Assembly (NCBI RefSeq): GCF_009720485.1
Contig: NZ_CP045245.1
Location: forward strand, 1,178,001 to 1,242,000
Direction of reading: 5' to 3'
Length of the DNA stretch: 64,000 nucleotides
Origin: Cellulomonas sp. JZ18
Lineage (GTDB): Bacteria; Actinomycetota; Actinomycetes; Actinomycetales; Cellulomonadaceae
Shown: positions 27,112-36,339 of the stretch, piece after piece
Layout of the letters: the number at the start of each line of letters is the position of its first letter
How positions within the stretch are numbered: position 1 is the first letter of the stretch
Notes under the pieces: model-generated
What the model was told of the DNA's origin: nothing
Database searches by the model: none
Seen by the model: only the letters and a program-made list of their open reading frames with translations
Program-made: the position numbers and the translations under genes

Positions 27112-27196
27112 CCGTCGACCGGTTCCGGGCCTGGCCCGGCGCCGGCGCGGGACCGCGCGTAGCGTGAGGAGTCCTGGCGCCGACGACGGGAGAGGC

Positions 27197-27913
27197 ATGC
27201 ACGCCTCGCACGGGCGCGACGCGCTCGGCTGGACGATGGCCCGCACGTCGGGTCTCCTGCTCGGGCAGGACGCCGTCGACGCGGTCCTGGGGCTGCTCAC
27301 GGCCACGGCGCTGCACACGGTGCCGACGGCCACGGGTGCGGGCATCACGACGTCCGCACCCGACGGGAGCCGGACGACCGTTGTCGGCACGGACCGGACG
27401 GTCCTCGCCGCGGACGCCCTGCAGTACGAGCTCGACGAGGGCCCGTGCCTCACGGCGTGGCGGGACCGGCGCACGGTGCGCGTGGACGACGTCGCGCACG
27501 ACGAGCGGTGGCCCCGCTGGGGGCCCGCGGCGCGCGGGCTCGGGGTCGCGTCGAGCCTCAGTGCGCCCCTCGTCGCGGCGGACAGCGCGGTGGGTGCCAT
27601 CAAGCTCTACGCGGCCGGCGAGTCGGCGTTCACCGTCGAGGAGGAGGCGACCACCGCGATGTTCGCCGCGCAGGCCGGCGTGCTCCTCGCCGCCGCGGAG
27701 GGGTTCCGGCGCGGCGGCGACCTCGGCGCCGACCTGCGGGAGGTGCTGCGCCGCAGGGACCTGGTCGCACGGGCAACCGGCTTCCTCATGGGCCAGGACG
27801 GGGTCTCCGAGGACGCCGCGTTCACCCACCTGCTCGCCCTCGCCCGCCGTGACCAGCGCGGCGTGCACGACACCGCCGCGGAGCTGCTCGGCGCACGCCC
27901 CCGGGGACGCTGA
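27197..27913 (+). CDS. GAF and ANTAR domain regulator
   Basis: The protein has 238 residues from an ATG after GGGAGAGGC. A GAF domain spans about residues 20-170 (LQYELDEGPCLTAWRDRRTV, GVASSLSAPLVAADSAVGAI). The C-terminal 60 residues form an ANTAR domain (LVARATGFLMGQDGVSEDAAF). It should sense a small ligand or redox state and bind hairpins in mRNA. Its stop codon is immediately followed by the start codon of a SpoIIE-type phosphatase, so the two are translated together. Confidence 0.85.
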   Translation: MHASHGRDALGWTMARTSGLLLGQDAVDAVLGLLTATALHTVPTATGAGITTSAPDGSRTTVVGTDRTVLAADALQYELDEGPCLTAWRDRRTVRVDDVAHDERWPRWGPAARGLGVASSLSAPLVAADSAVGAIKLYAAGESAFTVEEEATTAMFAAQAGVLLAAAEGFRRGGDLGADLREVLRRRDLVARATGFLMGQDGVSEDAAFTHLLALARRDQRGVHDTAAELLGARPRGR

Positions 27914-29395
27914 GTGGCGGCCCCGGCCGGCGCCGACCGCCAGCGCCGGCTCATCCGGGCGGCGCAGGCCGGGGCGCGGCTGACGGACGACGAGCTGTGG
28001 CTGCGCTACTTCGCGCTCGGCGGCAACGCCGCGCCGGTCGAGCTGGACGCGTTCCTGCACGGTGCGCTCGAGCTCACGGCACCGGAGCGCGACCGCGTCG
28101 CGCTGTCCGTGAACGAGGAGCTCGACGACCTGACGCGGCGCTCGCGGGCGCCGTACTCGCGCACCGTGCGCGAGCTGGAGCCGACCAGCGGGCCGCTGGC
28201 GGCCGTCGTGGAGCTGCTGCGGCGCACGCACCTCGTCCCGCCCGACGCCCTGCCGGCGGCCCTCGACGCGGCCGCGGCGCTGCTCGGCGTGCGGGCCGTC
28301 CTCTACCTCGCCGACCACCTGCGCGAGGTCCTCGTGCCGCTTCCCGGCGAGCACGGCCGCGACCGGCCCTCGCTCGGGGTCGACGCGACCGTGCCCGGGC
28401 GGGCGTTCCGGTTGCTGCGCACGCAGCCGACGGTCAGCGGCGACGGGCAGGCCCGGCTGTGGGTGCCGGTCGTCGACGGCGTCGAGCGGGTCGGCGTCCT
28501 CGACGTCATGGTGGAGGACCCGCGCGACCTCGAGGACCCGGTGCTGCACCGCCAGTGCTGGCTGCTCGCGCACTACCTCGGGCACCTCGTCGGTGCGGTG
28601 GGCCGGTACGGCGACCGCTTCGAGCGTGCCCGGCAGACCGTGCCCCGCACCGTCGAGGCCGAGCTCGTGGCCGGTCTGCTGCCGCCCATGACCGCGGGGA
28701 CGGACCGCGTGCTGGTCAGCGCCCGCATCGAGCCCGTCCACGACATGGGCGGTGACGTCGTCGACTACGCGTTCGACGAGGACGTCGCGCACCTGGCGGT
28801 CCTCGACGCGACCGGGCACGACCTGCACGCCGGCCTCGCGGCCGCCACGGCGCTCGCCGCGTACCGCACGGCGCGGCGCCGCGGGGACAGCCTCTTCGCC
28901 CAGGCGGACGCGGTGCACCGCGCCCTGGCCGACCACCTCGACGACATGAGCCTCGCGACCGGCGTGCTGGCGCAGCTCGACCTGCGCTCGGGCCGGCTGC
29001 GCTACCTGGCGGCCGGGCACCACGCGCCGCTGCTGGTGCGCGACGGCGTCGTCGTCAAGGCGCTGACCGGCGGTCGTCGCCCGGTCCTCGGCCTGGAGCC
29101 GCGCGAGGCCGCCCTGGGCGAGGAGCAGCTGCAGCCCGGCGACCTGCTCGTGCTCTACACGGACGGCATCACCGAGGCGCGGGACGCGACGGGCGAGCAG
29201 TTCGGCGAGCGCCGGCTGGGCGACGCGCTGCAGCGGGGGATCGCCGAGGAGCTGCCGCTGCCGGAGGTGGTCCGGCGCGTCGTCGGGACGATCCTGCGGC
29301 ACCAGCAGGGCGTGCTGCAGGACGACGCGACGCTGCTGCTCGCGCACTGGACGAGCGAGGGGCAGGCGGCGCTGCGGCCGAGCGTGCTCCGCTGA
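27914..29395 (+). CDS. SpoIIE/PP2C-type serine phosphatase
   Basis: The GTG start directly abuts the preceding stop (TGA GTG). The protein has 493 residues. The first 230 residues form an N-terminal region with a GAF-like sensor (RLWVPVVDGVERVGVLDVMV). The C-terminal half is a SpoIIE phosphatase: ARIEPVHDMGGDVVDYAF, LAVLDATGHDLHAGLAA, LRYLAAGHHAPLLV, LLVLYTDGITEARDA and the closing QDDATLLLAH. These contain the Asp residues that bind Mn/Mg. Family members dephosphorylate STAS-domain anti-sigma antagonists in partner-switching systems. A STAS protein is at 12650-13036 but lacks the usual Ser, so the partner is uncertain. Confidence 0.9.
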   Translation: MAAPAGADRQRRLIRAAQAGARLTDDELWLRYFALGGNAAPVELDAFLHGALELTAPERDRVALSVNEELDDLTRRSRAPYSRTVRELEPTSGPLAAVVELLRRTHLVPPDALPAALDAAAALLGVRAVLYLADHLREVLVPLPGEHGRDRPSLGVDATVPGRAFRLLRTQPTVSGDGQARLWVPVVDGVERVGVLDVMVEDPRDLEDPVLHRQCWLLAHYLGHLVGAVGRYGDRFERARQTVPRTVEAELVAGLLPPMTAGTDRVLVSARIEPVHDMGGDVVDYAFDEDVAHLAVLDATGHDLHAGLAAATALAAYRTARRRGDSLFAQADAVHRALADHLDDMSLATGVLAQLDLRSGRLRYLAAGHHAPLLVRDGVVVKALTGGRRPVLGLEPREAALGEEQLQPGDLLVLYTDGITEARDATGEQFGERRLGDALQRGIAEELPLPEVVRRVVGTILRHQQGVLQDDATLLLAHWTSEGQAALRPSVLR

Positions 29396-29428
29396 CGGAC
29401 CGGTCAGCGGTCCGCGGGGCGTGCCGCC

Positions 29429-29688
29429 TCAGGCGTCGTCGGCGGGGCGGCGCACGTCCTGCGGGTCCGGGGTCCGGAACCGGGGCTCGTCGTCCTCGCG
29501 CACGTTGGCGGGGCCGTGTCGACCGCGCGCGTCGTCGGACCGTCGTGGTCGCCGACCTGCGTGTCGGGGTCCTCGCCGCCGATCCCCGTGCCGGGGGCCG
29601 GGTCGGGCGCGCCGTGCCCGGGGTCGGCGGCGGCGACCTCCTCGCGCGTCTCGGGCAGGTGGGGCATCAGGGGCTCGGCCTGGGACAT
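29429..29688 (-). CDS. Small acidic hypothetical protein
   Basis: Reading through one missing base in the GG at 29537-29538 gives 86 residues. They begin MSQAEPLMPHLPETREEV and end VREDDEPRFRTPDPQDVRRP plus a short tail. Without the repair the frame runs 25 bases further with no family-like sequence. The protein is Pro-, Asp- and Gly-rich and probably disordered. It has no recognisable domain. It is downstream of and codirectional with the RNase Z gene. Confidence 0.5.
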
Positions 29689-29751
29689 GGCTCCTGACTA
29701 CCGGGGGTGCGCGGCGCCCGCCACCGGGGACGGCGACCGTTCACCGGACGG

Positions 29752-30655
29752 TCAGCCGGCGGACGCCCGCCGCGGCGGGACGCGTACCCGGTCGCCGTCC
29801 AGCGCGGCGTGCACGTGCGTGGCCGCACCGGCCGCGCGCACCGCCGCCTCCGCCTCGGCGCGCAGCGGCGCGACGTCGGGGTACCGCGACGACCAGTGGC
29901 TGAGCACGAGCGTGCGCACGCCGCCGGCCGCGGCGAGCGCACCGGCCTGCCCGCCGTCAGGTGCAGGTACGCCTCCGCGAGGTCCGCGTCGGCGTCGGCG
30001 AACGTCGACTCCGCGAGCAGCAGGTCGGCGCCGTCCGCGAGCTCGGCCGCCCCGTCGCACACCGCGGTGTCCATGACGACGGCGACCCGCTGGCCCGGGC
30101 GCGGCACGCTCACGTCCTCGACGCGCACCGACCCGAGCCGCCCTCGCGCGCGAGCCGGCCCACGTCCGGCCCGGTGATCCCCGCGGCCGCGAGCCGCTCG
30201 GGCAGGAACGTGCGCCCGTCCGGCTCGGTCAGGCGGTACCCGTACGTCTCCACGCGGTGCCGCAGCGGCACGACCTCCAGCCCGTCGGCGACGGGCCCGG
30301 CCACGCCGTGCGGGTGCAGGCGCAGGTCGAGGCCGGGTGTCGCGAGCGCGACGAGGGCCCGCACGACCGGCTCCCCGGAGGCGGGGTAGTGCAGGTGCAC
30401 CGGGTGCTGCACCCCGTCCAGCACCATGCGCGAGAGCACGCCCGGCAGCCCGTAGCAGTGGTCGCCGTGCACGTGCGTGAGGCAGATCCGCGTCACGTCG
30501 GACGCGGCGACGCCCGCGTGGATCATCTGCCGCTGCGTGCCCTCGCCCGGGTCGACGAGCAGGCCCTGGCCGTCCCACCGCAGCAGGTAGCCGTTGTGGT
30601 TGCGCGTGCGGGTGGGCACCTGGGACGACGTGCCGAGCACGACGAGCTCGCGCAC
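29752..30655 (-). CDS. rnz: Ribonuclease Z (tRNA 3' endonuclease)
   Basis: Two missing bases (CCC at 30141-30143 and CCC at 29950-29952) must be restored. The result is 301 residues, the normal length of the short form tRNase Z. The start [20 protein letters not shown] is characteristic. The metallo-beta-lactamase zinc motif is [14 protein letters not shown] near residue 60. Further metal ligands lie in [13 protein letters not shown] and LAESTF, and [12 protein letters not shown] is the C-terminal His motif. The enzyme removes 3' trailers from tRNA precursors. Two short frames here would otherwise be called as broken pieces. Confidence 0.9.
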
Positions 30656-30806
30656 CCGCCCTCCCCGCGTCGCACCGTCCGGACCCCGCCCACGCTAGCC
30701 GTGCCCCGGTGGCCCGGGTCGGGAGGCGGGGACCGGTGCCCGTGCCAGCCTGGACGGCGCGTCCAGATCGGGGCGCGTCCCCGACGCCCGAGGGGTGGTG
30801 CCGCCC

Positions 30807-31954
30807 GTGCGTGCCATGGTCTACCGAGGTCCGTACAAGGTCCGCGTGGAGGAGAAGGACGTCCCGCGGATCGAGCACCCGAACGACGCGATCGTGCGCG
30901 TGACCATGGCCGCGATCTGCGGGTCGGACCTGCACCTCTACCACGGCCTCATGCCGGACACCCGGGTCGGGCACACGTTCGGCCACGAGTTCATCGGCGT
31001 CGTGGAGCAGGTCGGGCCGTCGGTGCAGAACCTGCAGGTCGGCGACCGCGTCATGGTCCCGTTCAACATCTACTGCGGCTCGTGCTTCTTCTGCGCGCGC
31101 GGCCTGTGGTCCAACTGCCACAACGTGAACCCGAACGCGACGGCGGTCGGCGGCATCTACGGGTACTCGCACACGACCGGCGGGTACGACGGCGGGCAGG
31201 CCGAGTACGTGCGCGTCCCGTTCGCGGACGTCGGCCCCTCGGTGATCCCCGAGTGGATGGCCGACGAGGACGCGCTCATGTGCACCGACGCGCTGTCGAC
31301 CGGGTACTTCGGTGCCCAGCTCGGGGAGATCGCCGAGGGGACGTCGTCGTCGTCCTCGGTGCCGGGCCGGTCGGCCTGTACGCGGCGCGCTCCGCGTGGC
31401 TCATGGGCGCCGGGCGGGTCATCGTCGTCGACCACCTCGACTACCGCCTCGAGAAGGCGCGCGAGTTCGCGTACGCCGAGACGATCAACTTCAGCCAGGT
31501 CGACGACGTCGTGGTGACGCTCAAGCGGGCGACCGAGCACCTCGGCGCCGACGTCGTCATCGACGCGGTCGGCGCGGAGGCCGACGGCAACCTCACCCAG
31601 CACCTGACGGGCGCGACCTTCAAGCTCCAGGGCGGCTCCCCGACCGCGCTGAACTGGGCCATCGACGCGGTGCGCAAGGGCGGCACGGTGTCCGTCATGG
31701 GCGCGTACGGGCCCATCTTCAGCGCCGTGAAGTTCGGCGACGCCGTCAACAAGGGCCTCACGCTGCGGATGAACCAGGCGCCCGTGAAGCGGCAGTGGCC
31801 CCGGCTGTTCGAGCACATCCGGGCCGGCTACCTCACGCCGAGCGACATCATCACGCACCGCATCCCGCTCGAGCACATCGCGGAGGGCTACCACATGTTC
31901 TCCGCGAAGCTCGACGACTGCATCAAGACCGTCGTCGTCCCCGGCGACGCCTGA
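30807..31954 (+). CDS. Zinc-dependent alcohol dehydrogenase
   Basis: One base is missing in the GGGG at 31337-31340; repaired, the protein has 382 residues. Catalytic zinc ligands are in AAICGSDLHLYHG and GHTFGHEFIGVVEQVG. Structural zinc cysteines are in YCGSCFFCARGLWSNC. The coenzyme motif is VLGAGPVGLYAARSAW. NWAIDAVRKGGTVSVMG and HRIPLEHIAEGYHMF close the fold, as in glutathione-independent formaldehyde dehydrogenase-like and threonine dehydrogenase-like enzymes. I chose the GTG at 30807 (GAGGGG at 30790-30795); the ATG at 30816 is possible. The natural alcohol or aldehyde is not evident. Confidence 0.88.
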
Positions 31955-31966
31955 GAGGAGCGGACC

Positions 31967-32545
31967 GTGCCCTACACGCCCGAGAAGCCCCCGCTGCCCG
32001 AGACGCCCGAGCAGCTGCGTGCCCGCATCCCCGGCTGGGGCGTCGACCTCGACCCCGCCGTGCGCCCGTCCTACCCGCGCGAGCGGCGCGACCTGGAGAC
32101 GGGGGCGCACTGGCACGAGCCCGAGCAGCAGCCCGGTGCGGAGGGGCGCGAGCGCTCCATCGAGCACGCGCGCGTGACCCCGGTGTTCGGCACGGCGCAG
32201 CCGCTGCACGGCGCCTCCGGGGCGATCCGCCGGTTCGCCTACGCGCGCTACAGCGAGGGACGCGCCGCGCACTGGCTCCTGCTCATCGCCGCCGACCGGG
32301 TCGACGCGATCGAGAACCACCTCGCGTCGTTCGCCTCGGGCCGCCCGGACAACCCGGTCACGGAGACCGGCGTGCTCTCCGAGGGGCGCCGGCACGGGCT
32401 CGCCGCGCGCCGCGACCCGCACCGCGTGGACCTGCCGCACCAGGCGGTCGACCCGGTCGTCGTCGCGGGACCGTGGGTGCTCGCGGCGGTCGCGGGGGCG
32501 CTCGCGGTACGGGCGCTCGTGCGACGCGCGCGGTCCACGACCTGA
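31967..32545 (+). CDS. Hypothetical protein with C-terminal membrane anchor
   Basis: The protein has 192 residues from a GTG after GAGAGGAGCGGACC. It begins with a Pro-rich stretch, PYTPEKPPLPETPEQLRARI, followed by a polar region with PSYPRERRDLE. A Gly-rich middle region follows. The only clear hydrophobic helix is near residues 163-187 (VVVAGPWVLAAVAGALAVRAL), followed by Arg-rich residues, so the bulk faces the cytoplasm. It starts 12 bp after the alcohol dehydrogenase and is likely cotranscribed. No known domain is visible. Confidence 0.75.
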   Translation: MPYTPEKPPLPETPEQLRARIPGWGVDLDPAVRPSYPRERRDLETGAHWHEPEQQPGAEGRERSIEHARVTPVFGTAQPLHGASGAIRRFAYARYSEGRAAHWLLLIAADRVDAIENHLASFASGRPDNPVTETGVLSEGRRHGLAARRDPHRVDLPHQAVDPVVVAGPWVLAAVAGALAVRALVRRARSTT

Positions 32546-32635
32546 CCTCGGCGGGGCCGCACCGCCGGCGGGGTCCACCCGGACCCTGACCGTCGCGTCC
32601 TCGACGGCCGCGCCGGCGTCCGCCGCCGAGGTGGC

Positions 32636-35162
32636 CTAGGAGTGCTCGGGACCCGCCTGCGGCGGGCGGGGCAGGTCCTCGGGGAACAGGTGCACGGCGA
32701 CGACGGCCACGTCGTCGTCGGCGGGGCCGGGCAGCATGCGCGCGAGGACCTCGTCCACGAGCAGCTCGAGGTCCAGCCCGTCGGGCGTCGTCGCGTGCGG
32801 GATGACCGCGGCGACGACCTCGCGCAGGCGGTCCAGCCCGTCGCGCACGTGCTCGGTCCGCCGCTCCACCAGCCCGTCGGTGAACATCAGCACCGTCGAC
32901 CCGTTCTCCAGCAGCACGTCCGCGTCGGTGCGCGGACGCCCGGGCACCACGCCCAGCAGCATCTCCGGCTCACGGCCGTGCAGCTCGTGCACCGTGCCGT
33001 CGGGCAGCACGAGCAGCGGCGGCAGGTGGCCGGCGTTCGACCAGCGCAGGCGGCGCTGACCGCGGGCACGCTCGGGCGGCGTCTGCTCGAGCCGCGCCAC
33101 GACCGCGCTCGCCATGGTGTCCACGTTCAGCGCCCGCATCGCGTCGTCGAGGCTCGCGAGCACCTCCGCGGGGCTGTCCCCGCTCGTGTAGGCGATGCCG
33201 CGCAGCAGCGTGCGGACCTGGCTCATGGCCGCGGCAGCCCGCGTGTCGTGGCCGATGACGTCGCCGATCGCGAGCACGGTCGCGCCGTCGCGCTGCAGGA
33301 ACGCGTCGTACCAGTCGCCGCCCACCTCGGCCGCCTGGGTCGCGGGCAGGTAGCGCGCGACGACGTGCACGTGGTCCGGCTCGACGGGCGCCGACAGCAG
33401 GGCCCGCTGCAGCGTCTCCGAGATGTGCCGCTGCTCCTCGTAGAGGCGCGCGTTGTCGAGCGCGAGGCCCGCGCGGTCGGCGAGCTGCACGAGCATGGCC
33501 AGGTCGTCCTCGGGCAGCGTGCCGCGCTCGGCGTCGAGGAAGAGGGTGATCGCGCCGAGGGTGCGGCCGCGGGCGCGCATCGGGATCGCGTACGCCATCT
33601 GCGGGGCCAGCCCGCGCAGCACCTCGCGCGCCTCGCCCGACAGGGCCTCCGTGATGGTGCGCGTCGCGTCCGGCACCTCGACCAGCCGCCCGGTGCGCAC
33701 CGCCTCGAACAGGTACGAGCGCGGCGAGAGCGCCGTCATGCGCAGCGCGGCGTAGTGCTCGACGGTCGCCCGCATCGCCGGGTCGGCGTGCCAGCTCGCG
33801 ATGTCGTGCAGCTGGTGGTGCTCGTCCACCATGGTGATGAGGCACCAGGTGCCCAGGCCGGGGACGAGGTGGCGGGCGAGCCGGCGCACGGCGTCCTCGG
33901 TCTCGAGCGTGGAGCTGAGGTCGTCGCTCACGGCCGAGAGCAGCTGCAGCCGGGCGGACGCCGCCCGCAGGCGCCGCTGCGCCCGCGCCGCCTCCTCCTG
34001 CGACGTGCGCCGCGCCGTGATGTCGAGGAAGTACACCGACAGCCCGTCCTGCCCCGGCCAGGCGCGCACCTCGTACCAGGCGTCGAGCGGCGGCGGGTAG
34101 TACGCCTCGAACGCGCGCGGCTCGCCGTCGGCCGCCGCACCGCGGTAGTTCACCTCGAAGTCGGAGCCCAGCGCCGCCGGGAACAGCTCCCACACCACGC
34201 CCCCGACGAGCTCGTCGCGGGCCGGCCCAGCAGGCGCACCGCCTCGGCGTTGACGTACGTGAACCGCCACGCGTCGTCGAGGAGGAAGAACGCGGCGGAC
34301 ATGGTCTCGAGCACACGCGCGATCCGGCCCTCGGCGTCGCGCTTCGCGGTCGTGTCGTACGCCGCGCCGAGCATGCGCACGGCCCTGCCGTCCTCGCCCG
34401 CGAGCGCCTGCCCGCGCGCCTGCACCCAGCGCTCCGTGCCGTCGGGCAGCAGGACGCGGTACTCGGCGTCGTACTGCGAGCACGTGCTGATGGCGGCGTC
34501 GATCGCCTGCTCGACGCCCGCCACGTCGTCCGGGTGGACGACCGCGCGGAACTCCTCGATCGTGCCGCCGAACTGCTCGCGCGGGATGCCGAACAGCACG
34601 TGCATCTGCTCGTCCCAGTCGATGTGCCCGCTGACGAGGTCCCAGTCGAAGCTGCCGACACCGCCCGCGCTCACCGCGAGCTGCCAGCGCACGCGGTCGG
34701 CCTCGTAGTCCAGCGAGAGGGTCGCGAGCTCGAGCTCGGTGACGGCGGCCGCCGCGAGGTCGCGCAGCAGGGCGACGTCGCCGTCCGTCCAGTCCCGGGG
34801 TGGGCGTCGCTGACGCACAGCGCGCCGAGCGGGTGCCCGTCCCGTCCGACGAGAGGGACCCCGAGGTACGCCCCCAGGGGGCCGTCGGCCGCGTGCGGGA
34901 CGCCCGCGAGCCGTGCGTCCGTCCGGGCGTCCGGCACGACGACGGGTGCGCCGGCGTCGGCCGTCGCGCGGCACAGGTCGTCGGCGACGACGAGGGACGT
35001 GATCCCCGCGACCTGGTCGGGCCGGTCCGCGAGCGACAGGTGCGCGGACGCCGCACCGAGCAGGCGCACGGCGAGCTGGGTCAGCCGGCCGAGCGCCGCG
35101 TCCGCGACGTCGGCAGGGGTCACGGCGGCGGTGTCGGGACGCGACGCGCCAGGACCGGACAC
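32636..35162 (-). CDS. Multi-sensor SpoIIE-type serine phosphatase (GAF-PAS-PAS-GAF-PP2C)
   Basis: Restoring single bases at GGGG 34797-34800 and near CC 34222-34223 yields 842 residues. The order is a GAF domain (about 20-150), a PAS domain (FDWDLVSGHIDWDEQMHVLFG, in parts), a second PAS with LLGRARDELVGGVVWELF, a second GAF (LGTWCLITMVDEHHQLHD) and a SpoIIE/PP2C domain from about residue 610. That domain shows EVGGDWYDAF, AIGDVIGHDTRAAAAM, VLMFTDGLVERRTE and DDDVAVVAVHL. It should dephosphorylate an anti-sigma antagonist in response to redox or ligand signals. The GTG at 35162 follows GGAGGGCGG. Confidence 0.87.
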
Positions 35163-35238
35163 GGGACCGCCCTCCACGAGGATCGCGGGGAGGGCCGTTT
35201 GCTCGGACCGTGCGCACCGCGGAAGCCAAGGATAGGGG

Positions 35239-36208
35239 TCACCCCTCCCGGATCACCGCATCCGGGTGCTTGTCCGGGCGCAGGCCCCGCCAGGAGGGAT
35301 GGCGCAGGCGACCGTCCTGCGTCCACCCGGTGTACACGACCTCCCCGACCAGGCGCGGCTCCACCCAGTGCACGTCGCGGACGTCGGCCGCGGGCAGGTC
35401 CCCGACCACGGGCCGCGTCGGCCGCTCCAGCGGGCGCAGCACCGCCCCGAGCTCGTCGAGGGCCCGGCCGGTGAAGCCCGTGCCGACGCCGCCGGCCGGC
35501 CGCAGCACGCCCGCCGAGTCGTGCACGCCCAGGACGAGCGAGCCCACGGTGCCCGCCCGCCGCCCCTGACCGGGCCGCCACCCGACCACCACGACCTCCT
35601 GCGTGCGCACGTGCTTGACCTTGCGCCACTCCGGCGAGCGCGCGCCGGGCCGGTACGTCGCGCGGCGGCGCTTGGCCACCACGCCCTCGAGCCCGTTCTC
35701 GCGGCTCGCCGCCAGGACGTCGGCCCCGGCCCGTCGAAGGAGGGCGGCACCTGCCACGCGGGTCCCGTGATCCCGAGGCCGGCGAGCACGGCCCGGCGCT
35801 CGTCGTAGGGCAGCGTCAGGGTGGGCTCGTCCCCGACGTGCAGGACGTCGAACACGAGGTAGACCACCGGCACGGTCCGCGCCAGGCGCCGGGCCACGGC
35901 GGGGTCGGCCACGTGCATGCGCTGCTGGAGGCGGCCGAAGTCCGGTGCGCCACGGGCGTCGAAGGTCACGAGCTCGCCGTCGAGGACGGCCGGCGTGCCG
36001 AGCGCGGCACCGAGCGGCGCGACCTCCGGGTACGAGCGGCTCACGTCCCGGTCGTTGCGGGACAGCAGCCGCACCCCGCCGTCCTGCACGTACGCGACGG
36101 CCCGCACGCCGTCCCACTTCATCTCGTACGCCCAGCCGGAGTCGTCGCCGGGGGCAGCTCACCCGGCACGGCGAGCATCGGGCGGACCAGGTCGGGCAGC
36201 GCGGGCAC
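35239..36208 (-). CDS. ATP-dependent DNA ligase (LigD ligase-domain type)
   Basis: Two missing bases (GGGGG 36150-36154 and CCC 35730-35732) are restored to give 323 residues. It begins PALPDLVRPMLAVPGELPPG. The adenylation Lys is in YEMKWDGVRAVAY. Nucleotidyltransferase motifs are VLDGELVTFD, VFDVLH, NGLEGVVAKRR and EWRKVKH. The OB-fold half ends LVGEVVYTGWTQDGRLRHP with RGLRPDK. The length equals the isolated ligase module of LigD, so with the PE-Pol protein at 22347-23971 it reconstitutes a split LigD. It seals nicks in end joining. Confidence 0.9.
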
Positions 36209-36227
36209 GGGTCGAGTCTCGCCCGGG

Positions 36228-36304
36228 CGCGCCGGGACGGCGACCGCGCGGCGCGCCGGGACGGCGACCGCGCGGCGCGCCGGGACGGCGACCGCGCGGC
36301 GCGC
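36228..36304. repeat. 24-bp direct repeat, about 3.2 copies
   Basis: A unit beginning CGCGCCGGGACGG recurs with period exactly 24 bp and no mismatch over 77 bp. It lies between the ligase start (36208) and the yibE/F-like start (36340), in the shared divergent promoter region. Confidence 0.85.
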
Positions 36305-36339
36305 GGTGGCGGCGCGGTCCGGGCTGTCAGGATCGGGGC

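Noticed and set aside
29739..29760. GTTCACCGGAC as a PHO box
   Set aside because: It straddles the end of the RNase Z gene and the second unit does not match.
29752..30655. Several short genes in place of RNase Z
   Set aside because: The pieces join exactly into one RNase Z when two G/C-run bases are restored; separate genes or a pseudogene are less likely.
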